Made by a program: the position numbers and the translations under genes. DNA of 60,838 nt from Deinococcus piscis. GTDB taxonomy: Bacteria; Deinococcota; Deinococci; Deinococcales; Deinococcaceae. The notes under the pieces are model-generated. The model made no database searches. It was not told where the DNA came from and saw only the letters and a program-made list of their open reading frames with translations. Below are positions 8,063 through 16,965 of the stretch, in pieces (the first letter of the stretch is position 1; each line of letters starts with the position of its first letter). The DNA is taken from contig NZ_BNAL01000017.1 of the NCBI RefSeq assembly GCF_014653275.1, positions 1 through 60,838 on the forward strand, given 5' to 3'.

Positions 8063-8776
8063 TCAGATAAAGCTGCCCAGGTTCAGCGGCACACTGTAGC
8101 CGCATTCGCGCTGCTCGTTCATGAAGTGCAGGCTGACAGGCCCGCTGGGGTCAAATTGCAAATTGGTCTGGCCCTCGGCGGGCGTGGCGTCAAAGTAGTA
8201 CACCACCGTGCCGGACCACAGGCCATCCGCGCCCTGTTTCCAGTCGGCCACGTAGCTTTGGCGCACCGGGCTCAGCATGGTTTCGCCGGACTTCAGGCCA
8301 GCTTGGTAGGCGCGGCGGGTCTCTTCGGTGGCCGCGCCGCTCACCTTGACATCCACCCGCAGCAGGTTGTCGGCCATGCGTGCGGCGCGGGCCTGCTCGG
8401 TCAGCACATCGCTGGCCTTGAGGTTGAGCCACGCCTTTTTGGCGTTGACCGCCTGCCAGTACACACTGTCGGCCTGTCCGCTGGCGGTCACACTCTGAAT
8501 GCGGCTGCCCGCAGCAGAGTTGCCTGGCTCGGCCTGCCAGTTGCTCAAGCAGGTTTCGGGGCCTACGAACTGGGTCACGGCACCGGGGGTTTTGAAAGCG
8601 CCGTTTTCTACCGCCAGATTCACGGTCTGGTAGGTGGGTTTGGCATCGGCCACTGGGCGCTGAAACGCCGTGTCAATCACTTTTTGGGCGGTGGCCTCAT
8701 CCAGCGTGGGGCTCCAGGCCAGGGCCGCTGGCGTGAGCAGGGGCAGGACAAATAGGGTCAGCAAAGATTTACGCAT
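8063..8776 (-). CDS. Exported protein of unknown function
   Basis: A 237-residue protein with a Sec signal peptide (MRKSLLTLFVLPLLTPAALA, cleavage after ALA). The mature part has two Cys (in GPETCLSNW and RECGYSVPL) that could form a disulfide. I see no domain I recognise; the alternating strands (YQTVNLAVENGAFK, LWSGTVVYYFDATP) suggest a beta-rich fold. A strong Shine-Dalgarno (AGGAGGAA, 5 nt spacing) precedes the ATG, so this gene is not leaderless. It lies 78 nt beyond the end of the TonB-like gene on the same strand. Confidence 0.6.
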   Translation of the reverse strand: MRKSLLTLFVLPLLTPAALAWSPTLDEATAQKVIDTAFQRPVADAKPTYQTVNLAVENGAFKTPGAVTQFVGPETCLSNWQAEPGNSAAGSRIQSVTASGQADSVYWQAVNAKKAWLNLKASDVLTEQARAARMADNLLRVDVKVSGAATEETRRAYQAGLKSGETMLSPVRQSYVADWKQGADGLWSGTVVYYFDATPAEGQTNLQFDPSGPVSLHFMNEQRECGYSVPLNLGSFI

Positions 8777-8854
8777 GGGATTCCTCCTGGAAATGGGTGT
8801 GGCTTTATAGGGATAGCAGCCGGAGCTGAACGGAACCTGAACAGAGCAGCGAGG

Positions 8855-11488
8855 TCAGTACAGATACGCCAGGCGACATTCCGAATTGACCGACTGGAAC
8901 TGTGCGGCAGCGGCGGGCCCCAGCTGCGCCGAGCTGAGGATTTCGCGGGCGGTGGCGTCAGGGTTGCGGGCCAAAGCAGCGGCTTTGATGACCGTGTACT
9001 CCCCAAAGGCCGACGCGATGTCGCCTTCCGAGCGGAAATAGGTCAGCAGCCCTTCGTTGGCCAGCTGACCGTCCACGTTGGCGGCCTGCTGGGGCGTGGG
9101 CCACAGCCGCTCCCCGCTGGGCCCGTAGATGTAGCTGAACTGGTCGCGCTCGAACTTGCCCAGGCCGCGCACATCCACCACCACGGTGCAGACTTCGCCG
9201 CCGCGCTGGCCGGTCTGGTCCAGGTCGCTGCCGGCTGGAGATGCAGGTGCGTCAGCTGGGGGCGTGGTCACTGGGGGCAATCCCACTGGCGCGGCCACTC
9301 CGGGTGCTTCTCTTTCCGGGGTGGGCGTGGCTGGAGTGCCCGCTAGGGGGCCGTTCTCTGGCTGGTCTCCGCCCGAAGGCTCTGTCGGTGGGCCTTCAGG
9401 CGCGGTTGTCGCGGGGCGGGCCGTTGTTGCGCCGTTGCCTCCCCCAGTGGCTGGGGCCGTCTCGGGGACGGAGCCGCCCTGCTCTGCGCCGCCGCCAGCC
9501 GTACTGACCGGACCTTCTGCGGGGCTTGGGCCGCTCTCCGCCGTGCCGGACTGGGGAGCCTCGCCCCGGCCAGCGGGTGGTTCCGGTGCTTCGGCGGTGG
9601 CGTTGCCGCCCGCAGCTGCTCCCGCCGCAGGCTCGGGCGTCTCCGCTAGGCTGTCCGTTCCGGCTGGGCCAGCCCCACGCTCCGGGGCGGTCACGGCGGT
9701 CACTGGCGCGCCCTCTTCCTGCGCGGCTTGCTGGGCAGCGGACCCCGCTGGGGCTGCCGCGCTGTCAGCGTCAGTGCTCTCGGGAGTGCGAGCGCTAGGG
9801 TCACCTTCTCCCCCTGTGGCAGGCACAGCGGTTTCCGGAATCTGAGCTGCTGGAATTTGGGCTGCCGGAATCTGGGCTTCTGGGCCCCGGCTGTCTGAAG
9901 GCAGGGCGCTGGATTCCTCCGTGCTGGGAGCTGCACCCGCCCCTGGGGTGGCCGCTACGGGAGCGCTCGGCGCTTCTGGAGAAGAGATGGGAATGTCTGC
10001 GGCGGCAACCGGCGCTGCGGGGACGGCGGCTGAATCCGTTTCGGAAGCAGCGTCGGGGCGGGCGGCTGTGGGCTCTCCGGCAGAGGGTGGCTCAGCGGTG
10101 GGCTGTGGTGCCGTGGTCGCCGGGTCGGTAGGACGGGCCGGTGCCAGCGTCCCAACTTCGCTTGCCGCGTTTGAGGCTTCTGGACGCGGCGTGCTTGACG
10201 TTGGGGCCGCTTCAGCGACCACATCAGACGTGCTGGCCGGAGCTGCCGGGGCACTGTCTAGAGGAGCGCTGGCCACCGGTTCAGTGCTCACCGGCTGACT
10301 GACAATGGGGGCGCTGGGCGGCACCTCGGTTTCGGTGATGGGCGTGGCCGCTCCGGGCGAGGGAGCTGGGCGTTCGCTGGCCGGAGTGGGTGCCGGAGCC
10401 TGGGCCACAGGAGCTTGTATTTCTGGAGCCTGGATTTCCGGAGCTTGGATGTCTGGAGCCTGGGCCTCCGGCTGAGGTGCGGCTTCTGCCAGAGATTCCT
10501 GGACCTGGGCCTCCTCGGTGGCGGGAAGGGCCATGGCTGGAGCAGGCGCAGGCTGGGCCACGGCATCCGCTGGGGCTTGGGGTTCTTCGGGAAGGTCGGC
10601 GGTGGGGGGCTCTGGAGCCACCGTCGCTGTGTCTACGGACCCTGTGTCTACGGACCCTGTGTCTGCCGTCACTGGAGCCGCTACTAAAGGAGGTTGGGCT
10701 GCAGAAGGCTGGGCCGCAGGTGCAGGAGGGGAAGCTTGGAGGCTGGGCGTCTGCTCCGTAGGCGCTGGGCTGATGGTCACTGGGCTGATGGTCACTACCG
10801 GGGCCAGCGGCGCGGGCGTAGACTCGGCCTCCTGAACGGGGGCAGGTGGAGCTACCGGAGGTTGGTTGGGCTGCGGGGCCTCTGCTGCGGGTGCGGCGGG
10901 CGAAACTGTGACTGTAGGCGAAGGGGCTGGGCTTGACTCCGCTGGGGCCGGAGCCTGGGCCGCGCTGGTGGGCCTTGCTGGGGAGCTGCTGCCCGCCGCC
11001 TCTGCTGCCGGTTCAGGAGCGGCAGTGTCAGGGGTGGCTGACCCTGACTCCGATGTCCCTGAGTCCAATGACCCTGTGCCCGCCGAAAAGTTCTCACGGC
11101 GGGGCAAGTCCTGAAGCTGGCGTGCCCCAGCAGCTGCCTCTGGGCTGGGGGCAGGCGCAGCTTCAGTCCCAGCGGCTCCTTGGCTGCCAGAAGGCTCTGA
11201 GGTGCCGGTTTGCGTTGCCGTACTCGGCTGACCTGGGGCCAGCGCCACGATTTCCAGTGGGGCGTCCTGTGGATTGCGGACCGTATTGTTCTGGGGACCG
11301 CCGCCCCCCCCGCCAGACACCGTGACCGAGGCCGCCGGGGGCGCAATGATGGTGGCATTCCACAGGTCTGGCGCCACTTGCCGGATCAGCAGCAGTCCGA
11401 GCAAAAGCCCACCGTGAACGAGCAGGCTCAGGGCAGCGGCGCGCATGTCCTCCGAGCGCTGCTGCTCCTGATGTCTCCAGCTGGTCAC
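8855..11488 (-). CDS. Giant TonB/TolA-like energy-transducer protein
   Basis: An 877-residue protein, third in an ExbB-ExbD-TonB/TolA-type operon; its ATG overlaps the stop of the ExbD gene. The N-terminal membrane helix (about residues 17-37, LSLLVHGGLLLGLLLIR) contains the S-x-x-x-H motif (S21, H25) by which TonB and TolA contact their ExbB/TolQ partners. Residues about 60-750 are Pro/Ala/Glu-rich low complexity with short tandem repeats (AQIP and EIQAP units), presumably spanning the periplasm. The last 120 residues form a compact domain with two Cys (EVCTVVVDVRGLGKFERDQF and SVNSECRLAYLY), not the TonB CTD fold that I can recognise. E. coli TonB is 239 and TolA 421 residues. Slippage-prone repeats make its length likely variable between strains. 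Confidence 0.7.
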   Translation of the reverse strand: MTSWRHQEQQRSEDMRAAALSLLVHGGLLLGLLLIRQVAPDLWNATIIAPPAASVTVSGGGGGGPQNNTVRNPQDAPLEIVALAPGQPSTATQTGTSEPSGSQGAAGTEAAPAPSPEAAAGARQLQDLPRRENFSAGTGSLDSGTSESGSATPDTAAPEPAAEAAGSSSPARPTSAAQAPAPAESSPAPSPTVTVSPAAPAAEAPQPNQPPVAPPAPVQEAESTPAPLAPVVTISPVTISPAPTEQTPSLQASPPAPAAQPSAAQPPLVAAPVTADTGSVDTGSVDTATVAPEPPTADLPEEPQAPADAVAQPAPAPAMALPATEEAQVQESLAEAAPQPEAQAPDIQAPEIQAPEIQAPVAQAPAPTPASERPAPSPGAATPITETEVPPSAPIVSQPVSTEPVASAPLDSAPAAPASTSDVVAEAAPTSSTPRPEASNAASEVGTLAPARPTDPATTAPQPTAEPPSAGEPTAARPDAASETDSAAVPAAPVAAADIPISSPEAPSAPVAATPGAGAAPSTEESSALPSDSRGPEAQIPAAQIPAAQIPETAVPATGGEGDPSARTPESTDADSAAAPAGSAAQQAAQEEGAPVTAVTAPERGAGPAGTDSLAETPEPAAGAAAGGNATAEAPEPPAGRGEAPQSGTAESGPSPAEGPVSTAGGGAEQGGSVPETAPATGGGNGATTARPATTAPEGPPTEPSGGDQPENGPLAGTPATPTPEREAPGVAAPVGLPPVTTPPADAPASPAGSDLDQTGQRGGEVCTVVVDVRGLGKFERDQFSYIYGPSGERLWPTPQQAANVDGQLANEGLLTYFRSEGDIASAFGEYTVIKAAALARNPDATAREILSSAQLGPAAAAQFQSVNSECRLAYLY

Positions 11489-11931
11489 TGCCCGGCTCCG
11501 GTGCTTTCTGCGCCGCGTGCCTCTTCGGTACTCAGGGCCAGACGCTCGCCACCTGCCGCTTTGATGGCGTCCATTACCTGCACCACGGTGCCGTAGTTGC
11601 CGCTCTGGTCCGCGCGCAGTCCCACGATGCCGCCCGACGCCTTGACCAACGGGGGCAGCTGCGTCGCCAGGTCTTCTAGGGTGGTCAGTTCGCCCGCCAG
11701 GTAGATTTTGCCTCCGGCATCTATGCTGACCACCGGCAGGTCAGGAGTCTCCTGCACGGTGGTGCTGGCACGCGGCAAATCCAGCGGCAGGGCCTGCTTG
11801 GCCGCTCCATCTTGCAGCGAGCTGGTCAGAAAGAAAAAAATCAGCAGCAGCAGCACCACGTCCACCATCGGTGCAAAGTCGAAGGTGACTGGCGTGTCCT
11901 CACGCAGTCTGCGGCGGGCGGGGCGGCTCAC
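11485..11931 (-). CDS. ExbD/TolR family protein
   Basis: A 148-residue protein with a single N-terminal membrane helix carrying the essential Asp (FDFAPMVDVVLLLLIFFFLT), followed by a periplasmic domain (VVSIDAGGKIYLAGELTTLE, IVGLRADQSGNYGTVVQVMD) that matches ExbD/TolR. It uses proton-motive force with the ExbB-like protein to energise the TonB/TolA-like partner. Its start overlaps the stop of the ExbB-like gene (ATGA) and its stop overlaps the start of the next gene, so the three are translationally coupled. Confidence 0.9.
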   Translation of the reverse strand: MSRPARRRLREDTPVTFDFAPMVDVVLLLLIFFFLTSSLQDGAAKQALPLDLPRASTTVQETPDLPVVSIDAGGKIYLAGELTTLEDLATQLPPLVKASGGIVGLRADQSGNYGTVVQVMDAIKAAGGERLALSTEEARGAESTGAGQ

Positions 11932-12638
11932 CTCACGGCCCCCTTGGCTCCACTCGTTCCGCCCAGTGGCAAGTAAGCCGTGTCCGTATCGGTCAGGGTC
12001 TGGCTGCGGGCCGCCGCAGGCATGGCCGGACGACTCAACCAGCTGGGCACCTCTTCCCGGACCCGCTCGGCAGCTGTGGCAATCCGGTCCGCCTGGGCAC
12101 GCAGGGCATTGCGGGCCAGGTAGGCGATGATGGCCACGACCAGACCGCCCGCCGTGTTGATCAGCGCTTCGCTGATGCCCTGGCCCAGTTCGGCGGGGGT
12201 GGGATTGGCAGCATTGGAAAACACCAGGAAGGACCGCACCATTCCGATCACGGTGCCGAGCAGGCCCAGCAGCGGCGCAATCTGTGCAGCGGTGCCCAGG
12301 GCATTCAGACCAGCGTAAATACGGCTGTCCTCAGCCAGCAGCGCCGAATTCATGGCGGCCTCGGCAGCCTGCGGCCCACGCTCGGCCCGCGACAGCCCAG
12401 CCCGCATCACGTTGGCCGCCGGTGAGCCGTGCCCCGCGTAGTCCAGCTCGGCCAGTGCTGCGCTGGGGCCGGATTCAGCGGTGGTGGCCCGCGCCCGCTC
12501 AATCAGGGCGGTGGGGTCTTGTCCCAGCCGGGACAGCGTCTGTGCCCGTGCAAAGGTCACAAACAGCACATAGACCGAGAGGGCGACAAGAACATAAAAG
12601 ACGGGCCCAGCCGCCTGGATCAGCTGCAAAATAGTCAC
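11928..12638 (-). CDS. ExbB/TolQ/MotA family proton channel protein
   Basis: A 236-residue protein with three membrane helices: VFYVLVALSVYVLFVTF, IAPLLGLLGTVIGMVRSF and GGLVVAIIAYLARNAL. The segment LLGLLGTVIGM, followed by ALINTAGGLVVAI, is the MotA/TolQ/ExbB signature. It forms the proton channel of the Tol/Exb complex with ExbD. The start codon is GTG. AGGA sits very close to it, and no perfect TANNNT lies 6-7 nt upstream, so the exact start is less sure than for neighbours. It heads the three-gene operon. Confidence 0.88.
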   Translation of the reverse strand: MTILQLIQAAGPVFYVLVALSVYVLFVTFARAQTLSRLGQDPTALIERARATTAESGPSAALAELDYAGHGSPAANVMRAGLSRAERGPQAAEAAMNSALLAEDSRIYAGLNALGTAAQIAPLLGLLGTVIGMVRSFLVFSNAANPTPAELGQGISEALINTAGGLVVAIIAYLARNALRAQADRIATAAERVREEVPSWLSRPAMPAAARSQTLTDTDTAYLPLGGTSGAKGAVR

Positions 12639-12953
12639 TTCCTACCACTACCACGCCGCTCAGTGGCAAGCGTGAAGTGAAGCTGACGGGCGAATGAGAG
12701 CGGCTGCATCCCTGCCCGCTGTGTCTCTGCCCACTGCATCCCTGCCCACTGCGACCAGCCCCAGCACGCCCAGACTTGCCTGAGGTGGACTGCTTTGCTG
12801 TGGCCCCGACGCCATGACATCTCCTGAGCCTTGCCCCATGTTCCGGTCCCGCTCTGTGTGCCGCACTCGCTACGTTTGCAGAAGGCATTTTTTGTCAACT
12901 GCCCTAAGTGTTCTCCAAAGGCAGCCTGGCGTGTCCCGCGCTAATCTGAAGGC
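12639..12953. other. Intergenic region between divergent genes with a 15-bp minisatellite
   Basis: About 315 bases between the ExbB-like gene and the small acidic gene at 12954. It holds a 15-bp tandem repeat (12704 to about 12750; unit CTGCATCCCTGCCCA, three copies plus part of a fourth) and, at the right end, the leaderless -10 box TAATCT (12942-12947). A 68-codon minus-strand frame (12660-12866) reads through the repeat as AVGRD units, but it has no promoter or ribosome-binding signal I can support. The promoter of the Exb operon must be here, but I could not assign it. Confidence 0.5.
12704..12750. repeat. 15-bp tandem repeat (about 3.2 copies)
   Basis: Units are CTGCATCCCTGCCCG, CTGTGTCTCTGCCCA and CTGCATCCCTGCCCA, then a partial unit. 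It lies in the 5' region of the ExbB-like gene. Confidence 0.75.
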
Positions 12954-13202
12954 ATGACCGACAACAAGGAACAGGAAATCAGCAACGTGGACCTTCAGTT
13001 CCAGCGCACCCGCGACGAGCAGCCTGGCCGCAACGATGAGCTGGAGGCTGAAGTAAATGCCGAAAACGCCCGCGCTGGCGAAGGCCAGTTCCGTGAACAG
13101 GGCATGGACCGCCATGACGTGGGCGTAGAAGACACCATGGACGCCAGCGACCCGCCCAGCACCAACATGGGCCAGGACGAAAACGACTACGGCGAGAAGT
13201 AA
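12954..13202 (+). CDS. Small acidic hydrophilic protein
   Basis: An 82-residue protein with no membrane segment and no Cys, rich in Glu, Asp, Asn and Gln, probably disordered (GRNDELEAEVNAENARAGEG). The leaderless -10 box TAATCT is followed by 6 nt and ATG. It resembles in style another small acidic leaderless gene at 32932 (both begin MT-D/N-N-x-x-x and end with an acidic-to-basic tail), though they are not clearly homologous. Such hydrophilic small proteins in Deinococcus are often stress-related; that is only a guess. Confidence 0.65.
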   Translation: MTDNKEQEISNVDLQFQRTRDEQPGRNDELEAEVNAENARAGEGQFREQGMDRHDVGVEDTMDASDPPSTNMGQDENDYGEK

Positions 13203-13232
13203 GAAGTAAGAAGTCATTCGTAATCTCCCTCG

Positions 13233-13271
13233 CCCGGGGCAAGAAGGCCAACTGGTCTCCTTGCCCCGGGC
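13233..13271 (+). terminator. Strong hairpin after the small acidic gene
   Basis: A 12-bp perfect stem GCCCGGGGCAAG (13233-13244) with its complement at 13260-13271. No U-tract follows immediately. A second AT-rich hairpin (AAAAAGAC/GTCTTTTT, about 13308-13328) lies downstream and may complete termination. Confidence 0.6.
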
Positions 13272-13451
13272 ATGTTGCTGTGCCGCGCTTGCTCTAAGCA
13301 TTTAACAAAAAGACCCTTTGTCTTTTTGGCGAACGGAGTGAGGGCAAAACAAAGAGCAGGACGGACTTGTAAAGCTCCGTAGGAGAGAATGGAGCTATGT
13401 GGAGTGGGGTTCTACGCATAGCGTAATTCGGAGAACTGCTCTAATGCGTCC

Positions 13452-14987
13452 ATGACCGACTATGTCTTCACGGCGGCGGGCATCCGTGCGCTGGATGCCC
13501 GCTTGGACGCGGCGGGGCTGCTGGAGCTGGCGATGGAAGAAGCGGGTCGGGCCGTGGCCGCCGCGCTGCTGGACCTGAGCGCGGAGAGGCCCGGGCCATT
13601 CGCGCTGCTGGCTGGCGGCGGAGCCAACGGGGGAGACGCCCTGGTGGCGGCCCGGCATCTGCACGCGGCGGGGCGGCAGGTCCGTGTTCTGGCCGCGCCG
13701 AGTCCCCACCCGCTGACCCAGCGCAACCGGGAGCGGCTGGCCGCTGTAGGTGTGGCAGTGGAGCCGCTCAGCGCTGAGGCGGTGGCGACTTTGGGGCCGG
13801 TTGCAGCCTGGGCGGACGGCTTGCTGGGCACCGGCATCAGCGGTGAGCTGCGGGGAGAGCTGGCCGCTGTGGTGGAGGCGCTGAATGCCCGCACCTGCTC
13901 CGGGCTAGAGCCTGTTCTGGCCATTGATCTGCCCAGCGGCCTGCTGGCAGACCGGGCGGATGCGGGGCCGCTAAGCGTGCGGGCGACGCACACCCTCGCT
14001 CTGAGTGGGTACAAACCCGCGCACCTGTTTGGCCCGGCGGCGGAGCGCTGCGGCACGCTGACACTGGCGCGGTTGGCGGTGCCGCCCGCTTGGGCAGAGG
14101 CGGAAGCGCGGGCCACCCGGTTCACAGACGCCGAGTTGGGGGCGTGGCTGCCCCGGCGGGAAGCCAGTGCTCACAAGGGCACGGCAGGCCGGGTTTGGGT
14201 GGTTGGTGGCTCGGCGGGGATGGAAGGTGCGGCGGCTTTGGCGGGGGTAGGGGCGCTGCGGGCCGGTGCCGGGCTGGTCACCCTGCACTCGGAAGCCGAG
14301 TTGCCGCTGCCTATGCCCGAGCTGATGCGGACCCGTCACCCGTCGCTAGGCCAGTGGGTACAGGAGGAAGGGCAGCGCCCGGATGCTGTGGCCCTGGGTA
14401 TGGGCCTGGGGCCGCAGGCCGCCGCCCTGGCACGCCAGGTACTGACCTGGGCCGTACCTACCGTGCTGGACGCAGATGCCTTGCAGCCTGAGCTGAGCGG
14501 CCTGGGTCATGTCCAGTGCCTGTGGACCCCGCACCCCGGCGAGGCGGCGCGGCTGCTGGAATGCAGCGTGGCAGAGGTGACTGCCGACCCCCTGAGCGCG
14601 GCGGAGCAGGTGCAGCGACGCTATGGCGGCGTAGTCGTGCTCAAAGGTGGTCCCAGCGTGGTGGCCTGGGCCGGTGGGCTCAGTGTGGCGCGGGGCGGGC
14701 ATCCTGGCATGGCGAGCGCAGGCATGGGCGACACCCTGGCAGGGATTCTGGCGGCGCTGCTGGCAGCTGGCATGGCTCCGCAGCAGGCCGCAGCAGCGGG
14801 TGTGCGGCTGCATGCCCGTGCGGGCGAGCGGGCGGCGCGGCGCTTTGGCTATGGCCTGAGTGCTTCCGATGTGGCCGCCGAGCTGGGCGGGGGCTGGGCC
14901 GACCTGGGTGGCCCGGCGGCGGACCCCCGCGTTCCCTGCCCAACTCCAGCTGGAGGTGCGGAGCTGCGCCGCCCGGAACTGCTCTAG
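13452..14987 (+). CDS. nnr: Bifunctional NAD(P)H-hydrate epimerase / ADP-dependent dehydratase
   Basis: A 511-residue protein that repairs damaged nicotinamide cofactors. Residues about 1-210 are the YjeF_N epimerase (GGGANGGDALVAARHLHAAG, AWADGLLGTGISGELRGELA, AIDLPSGLLADRA). Residues about 225-500 are the ribokinase-like dehydratase (SAHKGTAGRVWVVGGSAGME, WTPHPGEAARLL, VVLKGGPSVVAW, GMASAGMGDTLAGILAALLA, which carries the catalytic GxGD-type motif). The length matches the fused E. coli form. The start ATG has neither a Shine-Dalgarno nor a perfect TANNNT (TCTAAT lies 6 nt upstream). Its TAG stop is part of the -10 box of the next gene. Confidence 0.93.
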   Translation: MTDYVFTAAGIRALDARLDAAGLLELAMEEAGRAVAAALLDLSAERPGPFALLAGGGANGGDALVAARHLHAAGRQVRVLAAPSPHPLTQRNRERLAAVGVAVEPLSAEAVATLGPVAAWADGLLGTGISGELRGELAAVVEALNARTCSGLEPVLAIDLPSGLLADRADAGPLSVRATHTLALSGYKPAHLFGPAAERCGTLTLARLAVPPAWAEAEARATRFTDAELGAWLPRREASAHKGTAGRVWVVGGSAGMEGAAALAGVGALRAGAGLVTLHSEAELPLPMPELMRTRHPSLGQWVQEEGQRPDAVALGMGLGPQAAALARQVLTWAVPTVLDADALQPELSGLGHVQCLWTPHPGEAARLLECSVAEVTADPLSAAEQVQRRYGGVVVLKGGPSVVAWAGGLSVARGGHPGMASAGMGDTLAGILAALLAAGMAPQQAAAAGVRLHARAGERAARRFGYGLSASDVAAELGGGWADLGGPAADPRVPCPTPAGGAELRRPELL

Positions 14988-14990
14988 ACT
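14985..14990 (+). promoter_or_regulatory. -10 box (TAGACT) of the TPR gene, overlapping the nnr stop
   Basis: TAGACT is followed by 6 nt and GTG at 14997. Its first three bases are the stop codon of nnr. The spacing decides the GTG start. Confidence 0.65.
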
Positions 14991-14996
14991 GGGGAC

Positions 14997-15857
14997 GTGA
15001 CCTTCTCATCTTCTGCTGCGCCTCTGGCGGAAGCCCCAGACCGTGATCTGCTGGAGCAGGCGTTGGCGCAGGCCCGTGCGGCGGGCAGCGGTCCGGAGAT
15101 GGCAGCGCTCGGCACCTGGCTGGAGATGCGTGCTCTGCTGCGTGACAAGCGCCCGGAACAAGCCCTGACCGTGCTGGAAAGCTGGCTGGCCGACTTGGAA
15201 CCGGATGAGCGGCTGAGTGGGGCCCCTGTGTCCGCCACTGTGTCCGCAGGGCCAGTGCCTCCCCGTCTGCCCCAGACGGCGGCTGGAGTGCAGTCGGCCC
15301 TTCAGGACCCCGAACTGCCCGCCCACCTGCGTGCCCTGAGCACCCTCAAGCGCTGGCAGACTCCTGCAGAGGCGCGGGAGGCGCTAGCGGGAGCGCTACA
15401 CCACGCGCTGACCCGCGCCGAGGCGTGGAACCTGTTGGGCGTGTTGGCGGCGGAATCGGGCGAGCCGCAGCAAGCAGCGGAGGCGTTTGCTGCGGCGCTG
15501 AGTGCCGACCCCGGCCACTACCGCGCCCTGACCAACCGCGCAGGTCTGGCCGCCGAGCGCGGCGATGACGCCAGCGCCGAGGCAGACCTGCGCCGCGCCC
15601 TGGAACTCAATCCCGAACATCACGCCGCCCATCAGAATCTGGGCGTGATTCTGCGCCGTCAGGGCAAGCGCAGCGAGGCGGTGCGGGCGCTGAAGCGGGC
15701 GCAGCAGCTGGATTACCGTCAGTCGGGAGCCCGCAGCAGCGATCAGGCGCGGCGTGAGCTTGCCGGCCTGCCACGCTTGCCGCGTGCCGCCTGGATAGCG
15801 CTGGGGCTGCTGCTCTTTTTTGGGTGGCTGTGGCTGTCGGGCCGTGCACCTGCTTGA
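14997..15857 (+). CDS. Tetratricopeptide repeat membrane protein
   Basis: A 286-residue protein starting at GTG. About three TPR units can be read at residues 135-245 (AWNLLGVLAAESGEPQQAAE, YRALTNRAGLAAERGDDASA, HHAAHQNLGVILRRQGKRSE, each with the small/large residue spacing). They are followed by a basic stretch and a C-terminal membrane helix (AAWIALGLLLFFGWLWLSG). TPRs mediate protein-protein contacts; the C-tail anchor places them in the cytoplasm or periplasm depending on orientation. It lies 9 bases after nnr but has its own -10 box. Confidence 0.8.
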   Translation: MTFSSSAAPLAEAPDRDLLEQALAQARAAGSGPEMAALGTWLEMRALLRDKRPEQALTVLESWLADLEPDERLSGAPVSATVSAGPVPPRLPQTAAGVQSALQDPELPAHLRALSTLKRWQTPAEAREALAGALHHALTRAEAWNLLGVLAAESGEPQQAAEAFAAALSADPGHYRALTNRAGLAAERGDDASAEADLRRALELNPEHHAAHQNLGVILRRQGKRSEAVRALKRAQQLDYRQSGARSSDQARRELAGLPRLPRAAWIALGLLLFFGWLWLSGRAPA

Positions 15858-15965
15858 GCTTGGCTGGGGGGGGCACGCTGCTTTGGGGCCGACAAGGACC
15901 AGGGAACAGTTCCACCGCGCAGATGTGAAGCAGACGTGCCGCGCCGCCTCTTAAACTGAGGAAGA

Positions 15966-16769
15966 ATGAAACTGACTGGAGCCAATCCAGCCTCCCGCAG
16001 CAGCGGTGGGACACTGGGACTAAGAACCGAGCTGTGGCAGATGCCGCTAACTTCGGTGTGTGAACTGATCCATAGCACCTCGCAGACCGGCCAGCTCCGA
16101 ATCGAGACGCATCTCGCGGGCAGCGCATTGCCGCTGGAGATTCACTTTTTGCGCGGTGAGGTGACGGCGGCAAGCATATTGGACTGGCGGGGGCTGGACG
16201 CTCTGTACAGCTTTCCGCAGACGGCCAGCACCGGCTGGGCCGAATTCTGGCAGCGCCCCGTGGTGTCCGCGCCGCCGCTCGCCCCCTTTCTCAACCTGCT
16301 GGGCGAGTGGGCACGTCTGAGCGACGAGTGGCCGCGCAGCTGTGAACAGATCCTGAGCCCCGCGCAGCGTTTTTATGGCGAAGTGGCTCCCTTTGACCGA
16401 CAGGGTGGGGCCAGTGCGCACTGGGTGGCGGCCCAAAGTGGCCAGCCTCTGTACGATGTCTGCGGACAGCTGGCGGCACTCCAGCAAGCGGGGTTTATTC
16501 GGCCCATTCCGGACAGCTTCGAGTGGGACCGCTTGGTCCTGCCCGCCTGCCAGGATCAGCAAGCCCTGCGTCAGAGTCCGGTGCTGCGGCTGCTGGACGG
16601 CCACAAAACGCTGCGCCAGCTGATGGAACGTGGCGTGACCCCGGACGAGCTACGTGCCGAGCTGCCCGCGTACCTGGTGCGGATGGCTCCTTTTCCTGGC
16701 AGTGGGCGTACCCTGCGCGACTGGCTGTGGGAGCAGGACGCTGTGCAGTCGGATCTGCTGATGAGCTGA
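15966..16769 (+). CDS. DUF4388 (PATAN-like) domain protein
   Basis: A 267-residue protein. The N-terminal half resembles DUF4388: LWQMPLTSVCELIHSTSQTG, LRIE, LPLEIHFLRGEVTAASILDW, GLDALYSF. DUF4388 occurs in response-regulator-like and gliding-motility proteins of Thermus and Deinococcus. The C-terminal half has a helical repeat with VLRLLDGHKTLRQLMERG. No catalytic motif is seen. TAAACT ends 8 nt before the ATG, with GAGGAA between them, so it could be leaderless or use a short leader. Confidence 0.65.
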   Translation: MKLTGANPASRSSGGTLGLRTELWQMPLTSVCELIHSTSQTGQLRIETHLAGSALPLEIHFLRGEVTAASILDWRGLDALYSFPQTASTGWAEFWQRPVVSAPPLAPFLNLLGEWARLSDEWPRSCEQILSPAQRFYGEVAPFDRQGGASAHWVAAQSGQPLYDVCGQLAALQQAGFIRPIPDSFEWDRLVLPACQDQQALRQSPVLRLLDGHKTLRQLMERGVTPDELRAELPAYLVRMAPFPGSGRTLRDWLWEQDAVQSDLLMS

Positions 16770-16965
16770 CCCAACGGGCTGACGCCGCTCCAGTGTCACA
16801 GAGCAGCGCGGGCGGACTTCCAGCCAGGAGCACAGGCCCAGCAAAGGCCAGAGCTACACCGGGTGAGAGCGGTCCAGCCGTCTCATCTTGCCGTCAGTGT
16901 AGGAAGTTCCCGGCCTGCCCGCCTCTGCATTTGGCACTTTGCCGCCCCGCGCTACACTGCCTCTG

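Noticed and set aside
8855..11488. Repeats suggestive of a CRISPR or other array
   Set aside because: They are in-frame Pro/Ala-rich codon repeats of variable unit length and have no constant spacer or direct repeat.
12660..12866. 68-residue minus-strand frame with AVGRD repeats
   Set aside because: It is the reading of a 15-bp minisatellite without a promoter box or ribosome-binding site at its start.
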